DNA of 64,000 bases from Paenibacillus sp. HW567 (GTDB taxonomy: Bacteria > Bacillota > Bacilli > Paenibacillales > Paenibacillaceae), in NCBI RefSeq assembly GCF_000374185.1, contig NZ_KB910518.1, positions 2,427,687 through 2,491,686 of the forward strand, written 5' to 3'. Positions 39,998 through 49,101 of the stretch are shown here, piece after piece (the stretch's first letter is position 1; each line of letters begins with the position of its first letter). The notes under the pieces were generated by a model. That model worked only from the letters and a program-made list of their open reading frames with translations. It was not told where the DNA came from and made no database searches. The translations under genes were made by a program, and so were the position numbers.

Positions 39998-41815
39998 ATG
40001 GTAAGCAAGGTAAAACGACTATTGATCGGGCGTCCGATGAAGTCGAACGAACTCGATCATGAAAAGTTATCCAAGGTAAAAGCATTGGCTGTCCTATCTT
40101 CTGATGCGCTCTCGTCTGTAGCCTATGGGACGGAACAGATCCTGATTGTCTTGGTGGCCGCAGGTTTCACAGCCATCTGGTATTCACTGCCAATTGCATT
40201 AGCCGTATTGGGCCTGCTGGCTATTTTAATTTTATCCTATCGCCAGACCATTTTTGCCTATCCTCAAGGCGGCGGCGCGTATATCGTAGCCAAAAGCAAC
40301 CTCGGGATTCCAACCGGATTGCTCGCAGGGGGCTCTTTGTTGGTGGATTACATTTTGACCGTTGCGGTAAGCGCCTCGGCGGGTACGGATGCGATCACAT
40401 CCGCTTTTCCAAGTCTGCATAATCATAGTGTACTTATCGCTGTTACCGTAATTACGCTCTTGACCATTGTCAATTTGCGGGGAGTTACGGAGTCTGCCTC
40501 ATTCATTGCCATTCCGGTATATCTGTTCGTGATCTCGATTTTTGTGCTGATAATATCCGGAGTATTCAAATATATAACCGGCGGCGCCCATGCGAGTGTT
40601 CCTGAGATTGGATCGGCCGTCTCCAACGTCAGCCTGTTTCTGCTGCTTAAGGCTTTTAGCTCCGGTTGTTCTGCGCTGACGGGTGTCGAGGCTGTATCCA
40701 ATGCCATTCCGAACTTCAAAGCCCCGGCAGAGAAAAATGCCGCCAAAACCTTGATGATGATGGGGATTATCCTCGGGATTATGTTTACGGGAATTACGCT
40801 GCTTGCTTACTGGTATGGAATTACACCGGATGAAAAAGCAACCGTTGTTTCACAAATTGCCGAATCCACCTTTGGCCGCGGCGCTTTGTACTATTTCATT
40901 CAAGGCATCACAGCCGTGATCCTGTTCCTGGCTGCCAATACGGCTTACTCGGCGTTTCCGCTGCTCGCCTTCATGTTCGCTAAGGATAAGTATCTGCCGC
41001 ATGCATTTATGGTCCGCGGTGACCGCCTGGGCTTCTCCAACGGCATCATTTTTCTCGGGGTCCTGTCAGCTTTGCTTGTAGCCGCATTCCACGGCGATAC
41101 TGGCGGCCTAATTCCTTTGTATGCGGTAGGTGTATTTATTCCGTTTACACTGTCTCAGCTCGGCATGATGGTGCACTGGTTCAAGACTAAGCCCAAAGGC
41201 TGGCAAAATAAATTTGCTGTGAACACGGTGGGGATGCTCACAACTCTGACAATTACGCTGATTTTCATTATTACGAAATTCTCCAGTGTGTGGATGGCTT
41301 TTATCTTCCTGCCTGTTGTTATGTTCGTGTTCCACCGCATTCACCGCCATTATCTGAATATAGCAGATCAATTGCGGATTTGCCCGGCAACGGATAAGCC
41401 TCTTATTAAAGGAAGCACAGTGGTCGTTCCTGTCGCGGGTGTAACCCGTGCGGTGCTGCATTCGATCAGTTACGCCAAGTCTCTGACAGACAATGTGGTG
41501 GCTGTGTACGTCGGTTTTGATGAAGAAGAAATTCACAAGATGGAGCAGAAATGGGAGGAATGGAATCCGGGGGTACGCCTGATTGTGCTCCGTTCCCGTT
41601 ACCGCAGCATTATCCGTCCGCTTGTCAAGTTTATTGATACCGTAGAGTGGAAGACGGCTTCAACCGACCATATCACCGTCTTGATTCCGCAGTTTATTAC
41701 CAAGCACTGGTGGCAGGCCATCCTGCATAATCAGACCAGCTTGTTCATCCGTTCTTATCTCATGAATCAAAAAGACATCGTTGTAGCAACCGTGCCTTTT
41801 CATTTGCACAAATAG
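39998..41815 (+). CDS. kimA: Potassium importer KimA (KUP/APC-like)
   Basis: Membrane protein of 605 residues with about twelve hydrophobic segments followed by a cytoplasmic domain of about 150 residues (from about 450) resembling a USP-like fold. The opening reads RLLIGRPMKSNELDHEKLSK, then ALAVLSSDALSSVAYGTEQIL, typical of KimA (YdaO). It imports potassium with protons at low external potassium. Its control by the upstream c-di-AMP riboswitch supports the call. The start ATG 39998 is preceded by AGAGAGGAA at about 12 bases; the frame runs on upstream through the terminator but has no site there. Confidence 0.92.
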   Translation: MVSKVKRLLIGRPMKSNELDHEKLSKVKALAVLSSDALSSVAYGTEQILIVLVAAGFTAIWYSLPIALAVLGLLAILILSYRQTIFAYPQGGGAYIVAKSNLGIPTGLLAGGSLLVDYILTVAVSASAGTDAITSAFPSLHNHSVLIAVTVITLLTIVNLRGVTESASFIAIPVYLFVISIFVLIISGVFKYITGGAHASVPEIGSAVSNVSLFLLLKAFSSGCSALTGVEAVSNAIPNFKAPAEKNAAKTLMMMGIILGIMFTGITLLAYWYGITPDEKATVVSQIAESTFGRGALYYFIQGITAVILFLAANTAYSAFPLLAFMFAKDKYLPHAFMVRGDRLGFSNGIIFLGVLSALLVAAFHGDTGGLIPLYAVGVFIPFTLSQLGMMVHWFKTKPKGWQNKFAVNTVGMLTTLTITLIFIITKFSSVWMAFIFLPVVMFVFHRIHRHYLNIADQLRICPATDKPLIKGSTVVVPVAGVTRAVLHSISYAKSLTDNVVAVYVGFDEEEIHKMEQKWEEWNPGVRLIVLRSRYRSIIRPLVKFIDTVEWKTASTDHITVLIPQFITKHWWQAILHNQTSLFIRSYLMNQKDIVVATVPFHLHK

Positions 41816-41836
41816 ACAGATGGACATCATGATCAT

Positions 41837-41873
41837 GGCTGTTTTCCGAGAAGTTCGGAAGCGGCCTTTTTTT
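41837..41873 (+). terminator. Terminator of kimA
   Basis: GGCTGTTTTCCGA pairs with TCGGAAGCGGCC-type sequence, followed by a long T-run. Confidence 0.82.
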
Positions 41874-41941
41874 GTGGAAAAAAATGAATTCATCAATATG
41901 GTATTATATGTATTACGATTAATTTAGGGGGGAGATGGGAA

Positions 41942-42449
41942 ATGGCTATTTATTTTATAAGACATGGCATAGATGACGAAGGATTTCGCGGCGGGTGGAG
42001 TCAGCGGGGGCTTGTAGTCCAGGGTTACAGACAATCGGAGAAGCTTGGCAATTATCTCAAGGAAAATCAATCCGCCTTTAAGATCCATCGTATCGTTAGC
42101 AGCGATTTGCAACGGGCCTTGGATACGGCAAATGAGATTGCCAGTGTTCTGGAACTGCCGGTTGAAAGCAGCGGTCATTGGAGAGAGACAAACAATGGTG
42201 TCATAGCCGGTATGCCCAATGAGATCGTAGATGAACGTTATCCTGGTTTGTATTTCGCAAGTTTACAGATGGAGGAGAGATATCCCGGCGGAGAAAGTCC
42301 TCTTGAGTTTTTTACTAGATTGGACAAACAAAAGCAGCAAAGCATTTCCGGCTGCCCATACCAGTATTCATAAAGTGGAATATGGGGATGGAGAGTGGAA
42401 AATCTCAATTGAGAACCATATAGAACATCTGAATTTTGCTAAGAACTAA
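41942..42449 (+). pseudogene. Histidine phosphatase gene with internal deletion and frameshift
   Basis: The first part (41942 to about 42325) encodes a phosphoglycerate-mutase-like protein: MAIYFIRHGIDDEGFRGG with the RHG motif, ...RIVSSDLQRALDTAN... and ERYPGGESPLEFFTR. It then shifts out of frame and stops at 42371. The true C-terminus (LDWTNKSSKAFPAAHTSIHK, then VEYGDGEWKISIE) continues in another frame to TAA 42447. The segment that should hold the second catalytic histidine (VTHGG-like) is missing, so about 100 or more bases were lost. Ribosome site GGGGGGAGATGGGAA precedes the start, so it was once a proper gene. Confidence 0.82.
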
Positions 42450-42458
42450 ACAATAATA

Positions 42459-42487
42459 TTGACATAGATAATGAGAATCAATATCAT
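42459..42487 (+). promoter_or_regulatory. Promoter with Fur box of the siderophore ATPase gene
   Basis: TTGACA (42459-42464) and TATCAT (42482-42487) are 17 bases apart. The 19-base segment 42467-42485 (GATAATGAG then AATCAATATC) matches the Fur consensus at 17 positions by my count. Fur with iron would block this promoter. Confidence 0.85.
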
Positions 42488-42543
42488 TTAATGGAGTGGG
42501 ACTAAGATGCAGCTTAAGCGAATGTTATTGAGGAGTGAAGATC

Positions 42544-43350
42544 ATGTCAGAACGTTTAAACACAGAACAATTAAGTATAGGATATGCTGAGGCGATGATT
42601 GTCAAGGGATTGAACCTGTCTCTTCCAACAGGGAAGATCACAGCGCTGGTTGGAGCCAACGGCTCCGGGAAATCTACGATTCTCAAGACTATGGCGCGTA
42701 TCATGAAGCCCAAGAGCGGCAGTGTGATGCTGGACGGCAAGTCGATCCACAATCTGTCCACGAAGGAGGTAGCCCGGCAGCTTGCGATTCTGCCGCAGAA
42801 CCCTACCGCTCCGGATGGTCTGACCGTCTCTGAGCTGGTTGGTTATGGACGCTATCCGCATCAGAAGGGCTTCGGTACCCTGACTTCGGAAGACCGTGAT
42901 ATTATCGCTAAGGCGATCTCGGTTACCGGGATGGAAGCATTCCATGACCGCCCGATTGACCGGCTCTCCGGGGGGCAGCGTCAGCGGGCCTGGATTGCTA
43001 TGGCTTTGGCCCAGCAGACGGATATTCTTTTCCTCGATGAGCCGACTACCTTTCTTGATATGGCACACCAATTAGAGGTGCTGCAACTGCTGCAGAAGCT
43101 GAATGAGGAGGAAGGCCGCACGATCATTATGGTTGTGCATGATTTGAACCATGCCTCCCGCTATGCCCAGCATATGGTGGCGATCAAATCGGGCAGTGTG
43201 ATCAGCGAAGGCACTCCGGTCGAGGTAATGACGCCGGCTGTGCTGCGTGAGGTGTTCGGCATCGAAGCGGATATTGTACCTGATCCGCGTACAGGTGTCC
43301 CTCTCTGCCTGCCTTATGAATTGGCGGCATACAAAGCGGCAGGAATGTAA
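42544..43350 (+). CDS. Iron-siderophore ABC transporter ATPase (FecE/FhuC/YusV-like)
   Basis: ATPase of 268 residues. Walker A is VGANGSGKSTILKTMA (about 37-50), Q-loop ILPQNP, signature RLSGGQRQR (about 140), Walker B LFLDEPTTFLDM and switch histidine VVHDLNH. The pattern fits ATPases of the FecCD-type siderophore importers. Its binding protein and permeases are not in the window, so it may serve several transporters, as YusV does in B. subtilis. ATG 42544 follows GAGGAG. A Fur box upstream shows iron-starvation control. The FhuF-like gene follows by 12 bases. Confidence 0.92.
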   Translation: MSERLNTEQLSIGYAEAMIVKGLNLSLPTGKITALVGANGSGKSTILKTMARIMKPKSGSVMLDGKSIHNLSTKEVARQLAILPQNPTAPDGLTVSELVGYGRYPHQKGFGTLTSEDRDIIAKAISVTGMEAFHDRPIDRLSGGQRQRAWIAMALAQQTDILFLDEPTTFLDMAHQLEVLQLLQKLNEEEGRTIIMVVHDLNHASRYAQHMVAIKSGSVISEGTPVEVMTPAVLREVFGIEADIVPDPRTGVPLCLPYELAAYKAAGM

Positions 43351-43362
43351 GGAGGCAGGAGC

Positions 43363-44169
43363 ATGAACGAAGCGCTCAGTCAAGAGCTGATCAGCAAGTT
43401 TGACCTTCATCCCGCACAACCTGCCGAGGCTCAGCATTCTTTTAAGGCGCTGGAGCTTGTCCATGAACAGGGAATGCGCGCTTTCCTCGACTGTTACCGC
43501 CCTCTTATGAAGGGGCTGGATGACAAAGCGGCTGCGGCATATTTGGGAAGCTGGTTCTCGAGTCTGGCGCTTGCGGTGCAATATTCGCTCTCCGTGTATT
43601 CCACAATTCCGGTAATTAGCTTGTCTTGTTTATCCATCCATCTCATTCCGGCCAGCGGGTATTGCCGGATTGCATTTTCCCTGCAGGACTGGGAGATGGA
43701 GAATGGCCCGAAGGAAGAAATGCGCGAGGCTTGGCGCAATGAGGTGCTGGTCCGATTCTACCGTGATACCGCAGCTCCGTTGCTGCACAGCCTGCATGAG
43801 GCAAGCGGTCTGAGCCTGAGTGATCTATGGGGACAACTGCCAACCAAATTCAACTACTATATAGAGCTGTTTGCAGATGGTCTTCAGGATTCCAAGCTGC
43901 TGGATACTGTGCAGGACGATTACCGTTATCTGAAGCACAATCTGCCGGCAGACATTCTCGGGATGAAACGAAATCCGTTTGATGTCACGGTTCGCAGAAT
44001 AGAAGCGCTGGACGACCCGGAGCGGACCGTGCAGATGCGTAACCGCTGCTGTCTCTATTACCGGACTGAAGGTGGAAGCTACTGCTACACCTGCCCCCGC
44101 TTGAAAGAAGAGGAGAGGGCGGCACGGCGGGTGGAATTTGGCAAAAAGGCGGCCCACGCCCATGGATAG
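43363..44169 (+). CDS. FhuF-like ferric siderophore reductase (2Fe-2S)
   Basis: Protein of 268 residues. Its C-terminus carries RNRCCLYYRTEGGSYCYTCPRL (split: RCCLYY then YCYTCP), the CC-x10-C-x2-C pattern of FhuF that binds an unusual 2Fe-2S cluster (about residues 229-245). The N-terminal part is the FhuF/IucA-C-like domain without membrane segments, so it is cytoplasmic. It probably releases iron from imported ferric siderophore by reduction. Operon with the ATPase, under the same Fur box. Confidence 0.87.
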   Translation: MNEALSQELISKFDLHPAQPAEAQHSFKALELVHEQGMRAFLDCYRPLMKGLDDKAAAAYLGSWFSSLALAVQYSLSVYSTIPVISLSCLSIHLIPASGYCRIAFSLQDWEMENGPKEEMREAWRNEVLVRFYRDTAAPLLHSLHEASGLSLSDLWGQLPTKFNYYIELFADGLQDSKLLDTVQDDYRYLKHNLPADILGMKRNPFDVTVRRIEALDDPERTVQMRNRCCLYYRTEGGSYCYTCPRLKEEERAARRVEFGKKAAHAHG

Positions 44170-44219
44170 GTTATAAACGTGAAATCTGACTCATAATGAT
44201 TATATATGCAGTAGACCCT

Positions 44220-44246
44220 GGCTCCCGTCATTGACAAGGGAGCCTG
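44220..44246 (+). terminator. Terminator of the siderophore genes
   Basis: GGCTCCC and GGGAGCC form a 7-bp stem with an 11-base loop; the tail TGTTCGTTGTT is only moderately T-rich. Confidence 0.65.
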
Positions 44247-44305
44247 TTCGTTGTTAAAGTTGTGGTTGCCCTGGTTATTTTTATAGAGTCAAAGGAGCAA
44301 AGAAG

Positions 44306-45217
44306 ATGAATATCAGCAAAATACATGAGGATCTGCAGCAGTTGGTTCCGGCTGGAGTGGTTAAGCGCGATGAAGTGCTGGAGAGCCATGTGTTCACCCG
44401 TATGGGCGGTCAGGCTGACATCCTGGCGGCGCCAGCGACATATGAGGAGCTTCAGTCCATTGTTACATATGCCCGCGTAAATGAACTTCCGCTTACAGTT
44501 CTGGGTAACGGTTCGAATGTTATTATCCGTGACGGAGGTATCCGCGGAATTGTTCTGCTGACCTCTGAATTAACCGGAATGGGGCTGAGGGACGATTTGC
44601 TCTATGCCCAGTGCGGCGCAAGGATTATTGATGTCTCCAGATTTGCCTTGGAGAAGCAGCTTGCGGGGCTTGAGTTCGCCTGTGGAATTCCCGGCACCGT
44701 AGGCGGAGCGCTGTACATGAATGCCGGCGCATACGGCGGTGAGGTTAAGGATGTGCTGCATAGCGCACTGGCCATTGACAAAGCTGGGCGGCTGGTGACT
44801 TTGCAGGGAGATGAACTGGAATGGGGCTACCGTAAAAGCGTCTTCGCGAGCGGGGATTTCATTGTGGTGGAAGCCCGTTTTGCATTGCAGCCGGGGGATT
44901 CAGCGAATATCAAAGCTGTAATGGACGATTTGACCTATCAGCGTGAATCGAAGCAGCCATTGGAGTATCCATCCTGCGGAAGTGTCTTCAAGCGCCCTCC
45001 TGGCAGATTTGCCGGGCAGTTGATTCAAGAAAGCGGACTTCAGGGAACAAGAATTGGCGGTGCTGAAGTGTCGCGCAAGCATGCAGGATTCATTGTGAAC
45101 ACAGCTCATGCGACGGCTAAGGACTACATCGGGCTGATCCGGCATGTTCAGGCAACGGTGAAGGATAAGTTTGGTGTAGAACTGGAGACGGAAGTCGAAA
45201 TTATTGGAGAAGAGTAG
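44306..45217 (+). CDS. murB: UDP-N-acetylenolpyruvoylglucosamine reductase MurB
   Basis: FAD enzyme of 303 residues that makes UDP-N-acetylmuramate for peptidoglycan. It belongs to the short (type II) form of Firmicutes. Motifs: FTRMGGQADILAAP (about residues 28-42), LGNGSNVIIRDGG (FAD binding, about 72-84), CGIPGTVGGALYMNAGAYGG (about 129-148), CGSVFKRPPG with the proton-donor serine (about 228) and EVEIIGE near the end with a catalytic glutamate. The start ATG follows AAAGGAG. It is a single-gene unit with a strong terminator. Confidence 0.95.
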   Translation: MNISKIHEDLQQLVPAGVVKRDEVLESHVFTRMGGQADILAAPATYEELQSIVTYARVNELPLTVLGNGSNVIIRDGGIRGIVLLTSELTGMGLRDDLLYAQCGARIIDVSRFALEKQLAGLEFACGIPGTVGGALYMNAGAYGGEVKDVLHSALAIDKAGRLVTLQGDELEWGYRKSVFASGDFIVVEARFALQPGDSANIKAVMDDLTYQRESKQPLEYPSCGSVFKRPPGRFAGQLIQESGLQGTRIGGAEVSRKHAGFIVNTAHATAKDYIGLIRHVQATVKDKFGVELETEVEIIGEE

Positions 45218-45224
45218 CTGACAT

Positions 45225-45259
45225 AGGACGCAGGCAGAAATGCCGCGTCCTGTTTTTTT
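45225..45259 (+). terminator. Terminator of murB
   Basis: AGGACGC and GCGTCCT form a perfect stem with a 13-base loop and a run of seven T. Confidence 0.88.
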
Positions 45260-45295
45260 GCGTAAGGGGCAGGAGTTGTCCGGGTATTCAAGCTT

Positions 45296-45634
45296 TCATT
45301 CAACCAGTGAGATCGAATATTTCCCTCTGTCTGTCCGCAGTTCAACCTGACTGTCCTCCACGGTATCCAAGCGGAGCCCGCTGACGGCAATCTCATAATT
45401 CTGCTGGGGAAGAGGGACTGGCTCGCCATCCCTGTTCAAGGTGTTGCCAGTGCCCCGCAAGATCAACGCGCTGTCCAAATAATCGTCAATAACATCATCG
45501 GCATTGCGGTAAGCCACGGTTTCCAGACTAAAGTGGACGGTGTCGAGGTCGTTCATCTCCTGTTTCTTAATCACAATGGTTGCGCCCGCCTGGGCGGCCA
45601 GCCAATCCAAAAGGTTCTGTACGTTTTGATCCAT
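45296..45634 (-). CDS. Hypothetical protein, 112 residues
   Basis: A minus-strand gene with AAGGATGGGA before the ATG. The product starts MDQNVQNLLDWLAAQAGATI, is acidic and soluble, and has no cysteine or recognised motif. Its C-terminus (YEIAVSGLRLDTVEDSQVEL) resembles the remnant encoded at 45657-45767 just upstream, so it seems to have been duplicated. Function unknown. Confidence 0.7.
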   Translation of the reverse strand: MDQNVQNLLDWLAAQAGATIVIKKQEMNDLDTVHFSLETVAYRNADDVIDDYLDSALILRGTGNTLNRDGEPVPLPQQNYEIAVSGLRLDTVEDSQVELRTDRGKYSISLVE

Positions 45635-45656
45635 CAGATGATCCCATCCTTATCAA

Positions 45657-45767
45657 GGAGATTATAGAAGTTAAGTTACCCTGTTCGTCGAAATTGAATC
45701 CATAGTTCACGGATTTCGGAGCCTCTGTGAGGGTTGTCAAGCGAAGGCCGGACATGGTATAGTTCAA
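45657..45767 (-). pseudogene. Tail of a duplicated copy of the 112-residue hypothetical gene
   Basis: The minus-strand frame encodes [20 protein letters not shown] and then a stretch ending in [11 protein letters not shown], matching in form the end of the gene downstream (YEIAVSGLRLDTVEDSQVEL...). Nothing recognisable of the N-terminal part remains before it, so it looks like the residue of a tandem duplication. Confidence 0.55.
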
Positions 45768-45813
45768 TTCGCAGTACTATGCATAAAGAAGAATTCTGCG
45801 GAGAACCCGCAGG

Positions 45814-45846
45814 AGAGGTTCGCAAACTCCCTCTATAAAAAACTAA
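45814..45846 (+). ncRNA. PreQ1-I riboswitch
   Basis: AGAGGTTCGCAAACTCCCTCT followed by ATAAAAAACTAA is the compact preQ1-I aptamer: stem AGAGG/CCTCT, a loop and the A-rich tail that forms the pseudoknot. It lies 87 bases before queF, its usual target. The following pairings (CTAAG/CTTAG; AGCTTC/GAAGCT) may be the expression platform. Confidence 0.93.
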
Positions 45847-45932
45847 GCTTCTTAGTAGAGCCAGGTTTTCGAAGCTCATTCTTCTTTCCTGTTCCGGCGG
45901 ACAGCCGGGGGAAAAGAGAGGGGTTTTTTGTC

Positions 45933-46433
45933 ATGTCAGAAGGCAGAATGAAAGAGGAAATGCAGGAGGTTACCCTGCTGGGCAACCAAGGCACAACGTA
46001 CAAATTCGGTTATGACCCGGATATTCTTGAGGTGTTCGACAACAAGCATCCGGGCCGTGATTATTTTGTCAAATTCAACTGTCCGGAGTTCACAAGCCTG
46101 TGTCCTGTTACCGGGCAGCCGGATTTCGGGGCGATGTACATCTCGTACATTCCCGAGCAAAAAATGGTCGAATCGAAATCACTGAAGCTCTATTTGTTCA
46201 GCTTCCGCAATCATGGCGATTTCCATGAGGACTGTGTGAACATTATTATGAACGATCTGATCTCGCTGATGAAGCCGCGTTATATTGAGGTCTGGGGCAA
46301 ATTCACCCCGCGCGGCGGCATTTCCATTGATCCTTACTGCAACTGGGGGCGTCCGGGGAGCAAATATGAAGCGATGGCGGAGCATCGGCTAATGAATCAT
46401 GACCTGTACCCTGAGAAAGTGGACAACCGTTAA
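45933..46433 (+). CDS. queF: 7-cyano-7-deazaguanine reductase QueF
   Basis: NADPH-dependent enzyme of 166 residues converting preQ0 to preQ1. It is the unimodular form of Firmicutes. The active-site cysteine lies in [13 protein letters not shown] (about residue 55) and the QueF motif in [17 protein letters not shown] (about 85-100). GTTTTTTG spaces the GAGAGGGG ribosome site from ATG 45933. First gene of queFCDE, controlled by the preQ1-I riboswitch. Confidence 0.95.
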   Translation: MSEGRMKEEMQEVTLLGNQGTTYKFGYDPDILEVFDNKHPGRDYFVKFNCPEFTSLCPVTGQPDFGAMYISYIPEQKMVESKSLKLYLFSFRNHGDFHEDCVNIIMNDLISLMKPRYIEVWGKFTPRGGISIDPYCNWGRPGSKYEAMAEHRLMNHDLYPEKVDNR

Positions 46434-46463
46434 TCCGGGGCAAGGAAAAGGAGGAACCTGATC

Positions 46464-47126
46464 ATGAATAAAAAAGCACTGGTCGTCTTCAGCGGCGGCC
46501 AAGACAGCACAACATGCCTGGTATGGGCGCTGCAGCAATTTGAGGAGGTTCAGGTGGTGACCTTCAATTATAATCAGCGCCATGCGGCTGAAATTGAAGT
46601 CGCCAAGGAGATCGCCGAGAAGTTCAAGGTGAAGCAGCATATTCTCGATCTGGGCCTGCTGAATCAGCTCGCGCCGAATGCATTAACACGCGATGATATT
46701 GAGATTGTTGCGGGTGAAGGAGAGGAATTGCCCAGCACGTTCGTGGATGGACGCAATTTGCTGTTCTTGTCCTTTGCGGCAATTCTGGCGAAGCAGCTTG
46801 GGTATGCGAATATGATCACCGGAGTCTGCCAGACCGACTTCAGCGGATACCCCGACTGCCGGGATGTGTTCGTCAAATCACTGAATGTGACCCTCAATCT
46901 GTCGATGGACTACGAGTTCGTCATTCATACACCGCTGATGTGGCTGGATAAAAAAGAAACCTGGAAAATGGCCGACGAGCTCGGCTGCTTTGAATATATC
47001 CGCGAGCATACGCTGACCTGCTATAACGGGATTGTCGGCAGCGGCTGCGGCACGTGCCCGGCTTGTCTGCTGCGTAAACGCGGCCTGGACCAATACGAAG
47101 CAGAACGAAATGAGGTGGGTTCCTGA
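46464..47126 (+). CDS. queC: 7-cyano-7-deazaguanine synthase QueC
   Basis: ATP- and ammonia-dependent enzyme of 220 residues making preQ0 from CDG. The N-terminal P-loop is [17 protein letters not shown] (about residues 6-22); the C-terminal zinc site is [15 protein letters not shown], with an earlier CYNG cysteine. ATG follows AAAAGGAGG. It overlaps the following queD gene (TGATG). Confidence 0.95.
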   Translation: MNKKALVVFSGGQDSTTCLVWALQQFEEVQVVTFNYNQRHAAEIEVAKEIAEKFKVKQHILDLGLLNQLAPNALTRDDIEIVAGEGEELPSTFVDGRNLLFLSFAAILAKQLGYANMITGVCQTDFSGYPDCRDVFVKSLNVTLNLSMDYEFVIHTPLMWLDKKETWKMADELGCFEYIREHTLTCYNGIVGSGCGTCPACLLRKRGLDQYEAERNEVGS

Positions 47127-47608
47127 TGCTGGGCGAGGTATCTGTCTGTAAAATCTTCACCTTTGACGCGGCGCATCAACTGGTCGGGCATAAAGGGAAG
47201 TGCAGCAACCTGCATGGTCATACCTATAAGCTGGAAGTGGTATTAAAGGGCAAGCCGCTGGTAGCAGAGGGCCACTCCGACGAAGGATTTGTAGTAGATT
47301 TCAGCGACATTAAAATAACGGTGCAGGAGAGTCTGGTGGACCATCTGGATCATGCCTTTCTGGCAATGGGCAATGAGCCTGTACTGGAGACGCTGGTAAA
47401 TACGGGTTCCAAGGTGGCGCACCTGTCTTTCCGCACAACGGTAGAGAACATGTCGGCATATATAGCATATAAGCTGAAGCTGGCCTCATTGCCGCTGTAT
47501 TCCGTCAAGCTGTGGGAAACGCCAACCTCCTGGGCGGAGGTGCTGGCGGCAGACATCCCAGAAGAAGGGCCGTCTTACCGCCTGCACGGGGGATGTGACT
47601 GTGAGTAA
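47126..47608 (+). CDS. queD: 6-carboxytetrahydropterin synthase QueD
   Basis: Enzyme of 160 residues making CPH4 from dihydroneopterin triphosphate. Zinc ligands are the histidines in FDAAHQLVGH (about 15) and NLHGHTYKLEV (about 31-33). CxxxHGH is present as CSNLHGH with the catalytic cysteine. The protein overlaps the next gene at its C-terminus (HGGCDCE). Third gene of the operon. Confidence 0.94.
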   Translation: MLGEVSVCKIFTFDAAHQLVGHKGKCSNLHGHTYKLEVVLKGKPLVAEGHSDEGFVVDFSDIKITVQESLVDHLDHAFLAMGNEPVLETLVNTGSKVAHLSFRTTVENMSAYIAYKLKLASLPLYSVKLWETPTSWAEVLAADIPEEGPSYRLHGGCDCE

Positions 47609-48323
47609 GCTGCCGGTAATTGAAATATTTGGACCGACGATTCAGGGTGAAGGTGCGGTCATCGGCGTCAAAACGATGTTCGTCCGCACCTACGGCTGCG
47701 ACTACCGCTGCGGCTGGTGTGACTCTGCTTTTACTTGGGACGGGTCGGCGAAGGACAAGGTGCGGATGCTTGCACCAGAGGAGATTCTGGCGGAGCTGCA
47801 CGCGATTGCCGAGAATAATTATGACTGTGTGACGATTTCAGGGGGGAACCCCGCTCTGATTGGCGAAGGCATGGGAACCTTCATCCGGCTGCTGCATGAA
47901 CGCGGCATTCAGGCGGCGATTGAGACCCAGGGCAGCCGGTGGCAGGATTGGTTCTACGACATAGATGTGCTTACAGTCAGCCCCAAGCCGCCAAGCTCAG
48001 GGATGAAGACCGATTGGGAAATGCTTGATAGTATAATGGGCAAAATGAAGGCGCAGGGCGGATCTGCCCATAGCCTGAAGGTTGTCGTCTTTAACGACGA
48101 AGATTACCTGTACGCCAAAAACATCCATCAAAGATACCCGGAAGTGCCGCTCTTCCTGCAGCCGGGTAATGAGAATGTGACGGAAGAGGGGGACATCTCG
48201 GCCCGCCTGCTGGGACGGCTGGAGTGGCTGTTCAATCAGGTGATTGCCGATCCTGAGATGAACCGGGCGCGGGTGCTCCCGCAGCTACATGCCCTTATTT
48301 GGCATAATAAACGGGGGAAATGA
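47601..48323 (+). CDS. queE: 7-carboxy-7-deazaguanine synthase QueE
   Basis: Radical SAM enzyme of 240 residues making CDG from CPH4. The cluster-binding cysteines are in YGCDYRCGWCDS (CxxxCxxC, about residues 32-39), preceded by FGPTIQGEGAVIG, and the glycine-rich SAM segment is TISGGNPAL. I use GTG 47601, 7 bases after GGGGGA, rather than GTG 47595, which would lie too near. The start lies inside the end of queD. Last gene of the operon, followed by a terminator. Confidence 0.94.
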   Translation: MSKLPVIEIFGPTIQGEGAVIGVKTMFVRTYGCDYRCGWCDSAFTWDGSAKDKVRMLAPEEILAELHAIAENNYDCVTISGGNPALIGEGMGTFIRLLHERGIQAAIETQGSRWQDWFYDIDVLTVSPKPPSSGMKTDWEMLDSIMGKMKAQGGSAHSLKVVVFNDEDYLYAKNIHQRYPEVPLFLQPGNENVTEEGDISARLLGRLEWLFNQVIADPEMNRARVLPQLHALIWHNKRGK

Positions 48324-48338
48324 TTGGACTTTATAGCC

Positions 48339-48372
48339 GGGCTTCTGCAATGCTGCAGAGGTCCGTTTTTTT
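48339..48372 (+). terminator. Terminator of queFCDE
   Basis: GGGCTTCTGCA pairs with TGCAGAGGTCC (with G-U pairs), a four-base loop and a run of seven T. Confidence 0.85.
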
Positions 48373-48448
48373 ATAAAAAAATCTGTTATAATCTTTAAGG
48401 TGAACAGACAGTCCGTTAGAGTTTTCAATGGCGAAGGGAGAGAGTGAA

Positions 48449-48976
48449 GTGGCAAATGATTCAACCGCATTGGTGATCATTGATGTGCAAGAAGCGATGT
48501 TTTCTTATCCGGACATGAAGCTGCATGATGAAGAGGGTGTGATGGACAGAATCGTTTCACTGCTGCATAAAGCCCGCTCGGCAGGAACGCCTGTCGTGTA
48601 TATTCAGCATACCGAGGATCAGGAATATACCAAAGGCACACCTACCTGGCAAATCAGCAGCCGCATCACTCCGCGTGAGGAAGATCTAATTGTGGAAAAG
48701 CCAACCTGGGATGCGTTTCACCGGACACCGCTGCATGAGGAGCTTCAGGAGCGCGGCATCAGTAATCTGGTCATCTGCGGAATGCAAAGCGAGTTCTGTC
48801 TGGATACCACGACCAGACGCGCATTCAGCATGGGCTACTCCAGTATTCTGGTGGAGGATGCGCACAGCACCTTTAACAATGCCAACTTTAGCGGCGGCGA
48901 GATTGTGAAGCATCATAACTCCGTGCTGGGAGGCAGATTTGCGAAGCTGCGCAAAGCGCACGACGTGGAATTCTGA
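48449..48976 (+). CDS. Isochorismatase-family cysteine hydrolase
   Basis: Hydrolase of 175 residues. The catalytic triad of the family is visible: aspartate in LVIIDVQEAMF (about residue 12), lysine in IVEKPTWDAFH (about 83) and cysteine in LVICGMQSEFCLDTT (about 116, with the cis-peptide before). Family members split nicotinamide, isochorismate or related amides; the substrate here is unknown. Start GTG 48449 follows GAAGGGAGAG. Confidence 0.9.
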   Translation: MANDSTALVIIDVQEAMFSYPDMKLHDEEGVMDRIVSLLHKARSAGTPVVYIQHTEDQEYTKGTPTWQISSRITPREEDLIVEKPTWDAFHRTPLHEELQERGISNLVICGMQSEFCLDTTTRRAFSMGYSSILVEDAHSTFNNANFSGGEIVKHHNSVLGGRFAKLRKAHDVEF

Positions 48977-49101
48977 TGGAGACCGCCAGATTAGCCATGA
49001 AGCCTATCCGGCGCTCACGGCTGAGACTTTTCGCGGGCAAGCGTTATTATTCACCGCTGCTTACATAGTTAGTTTTATCCAAGCCGAAAGGAACCAGAGC
49101 T

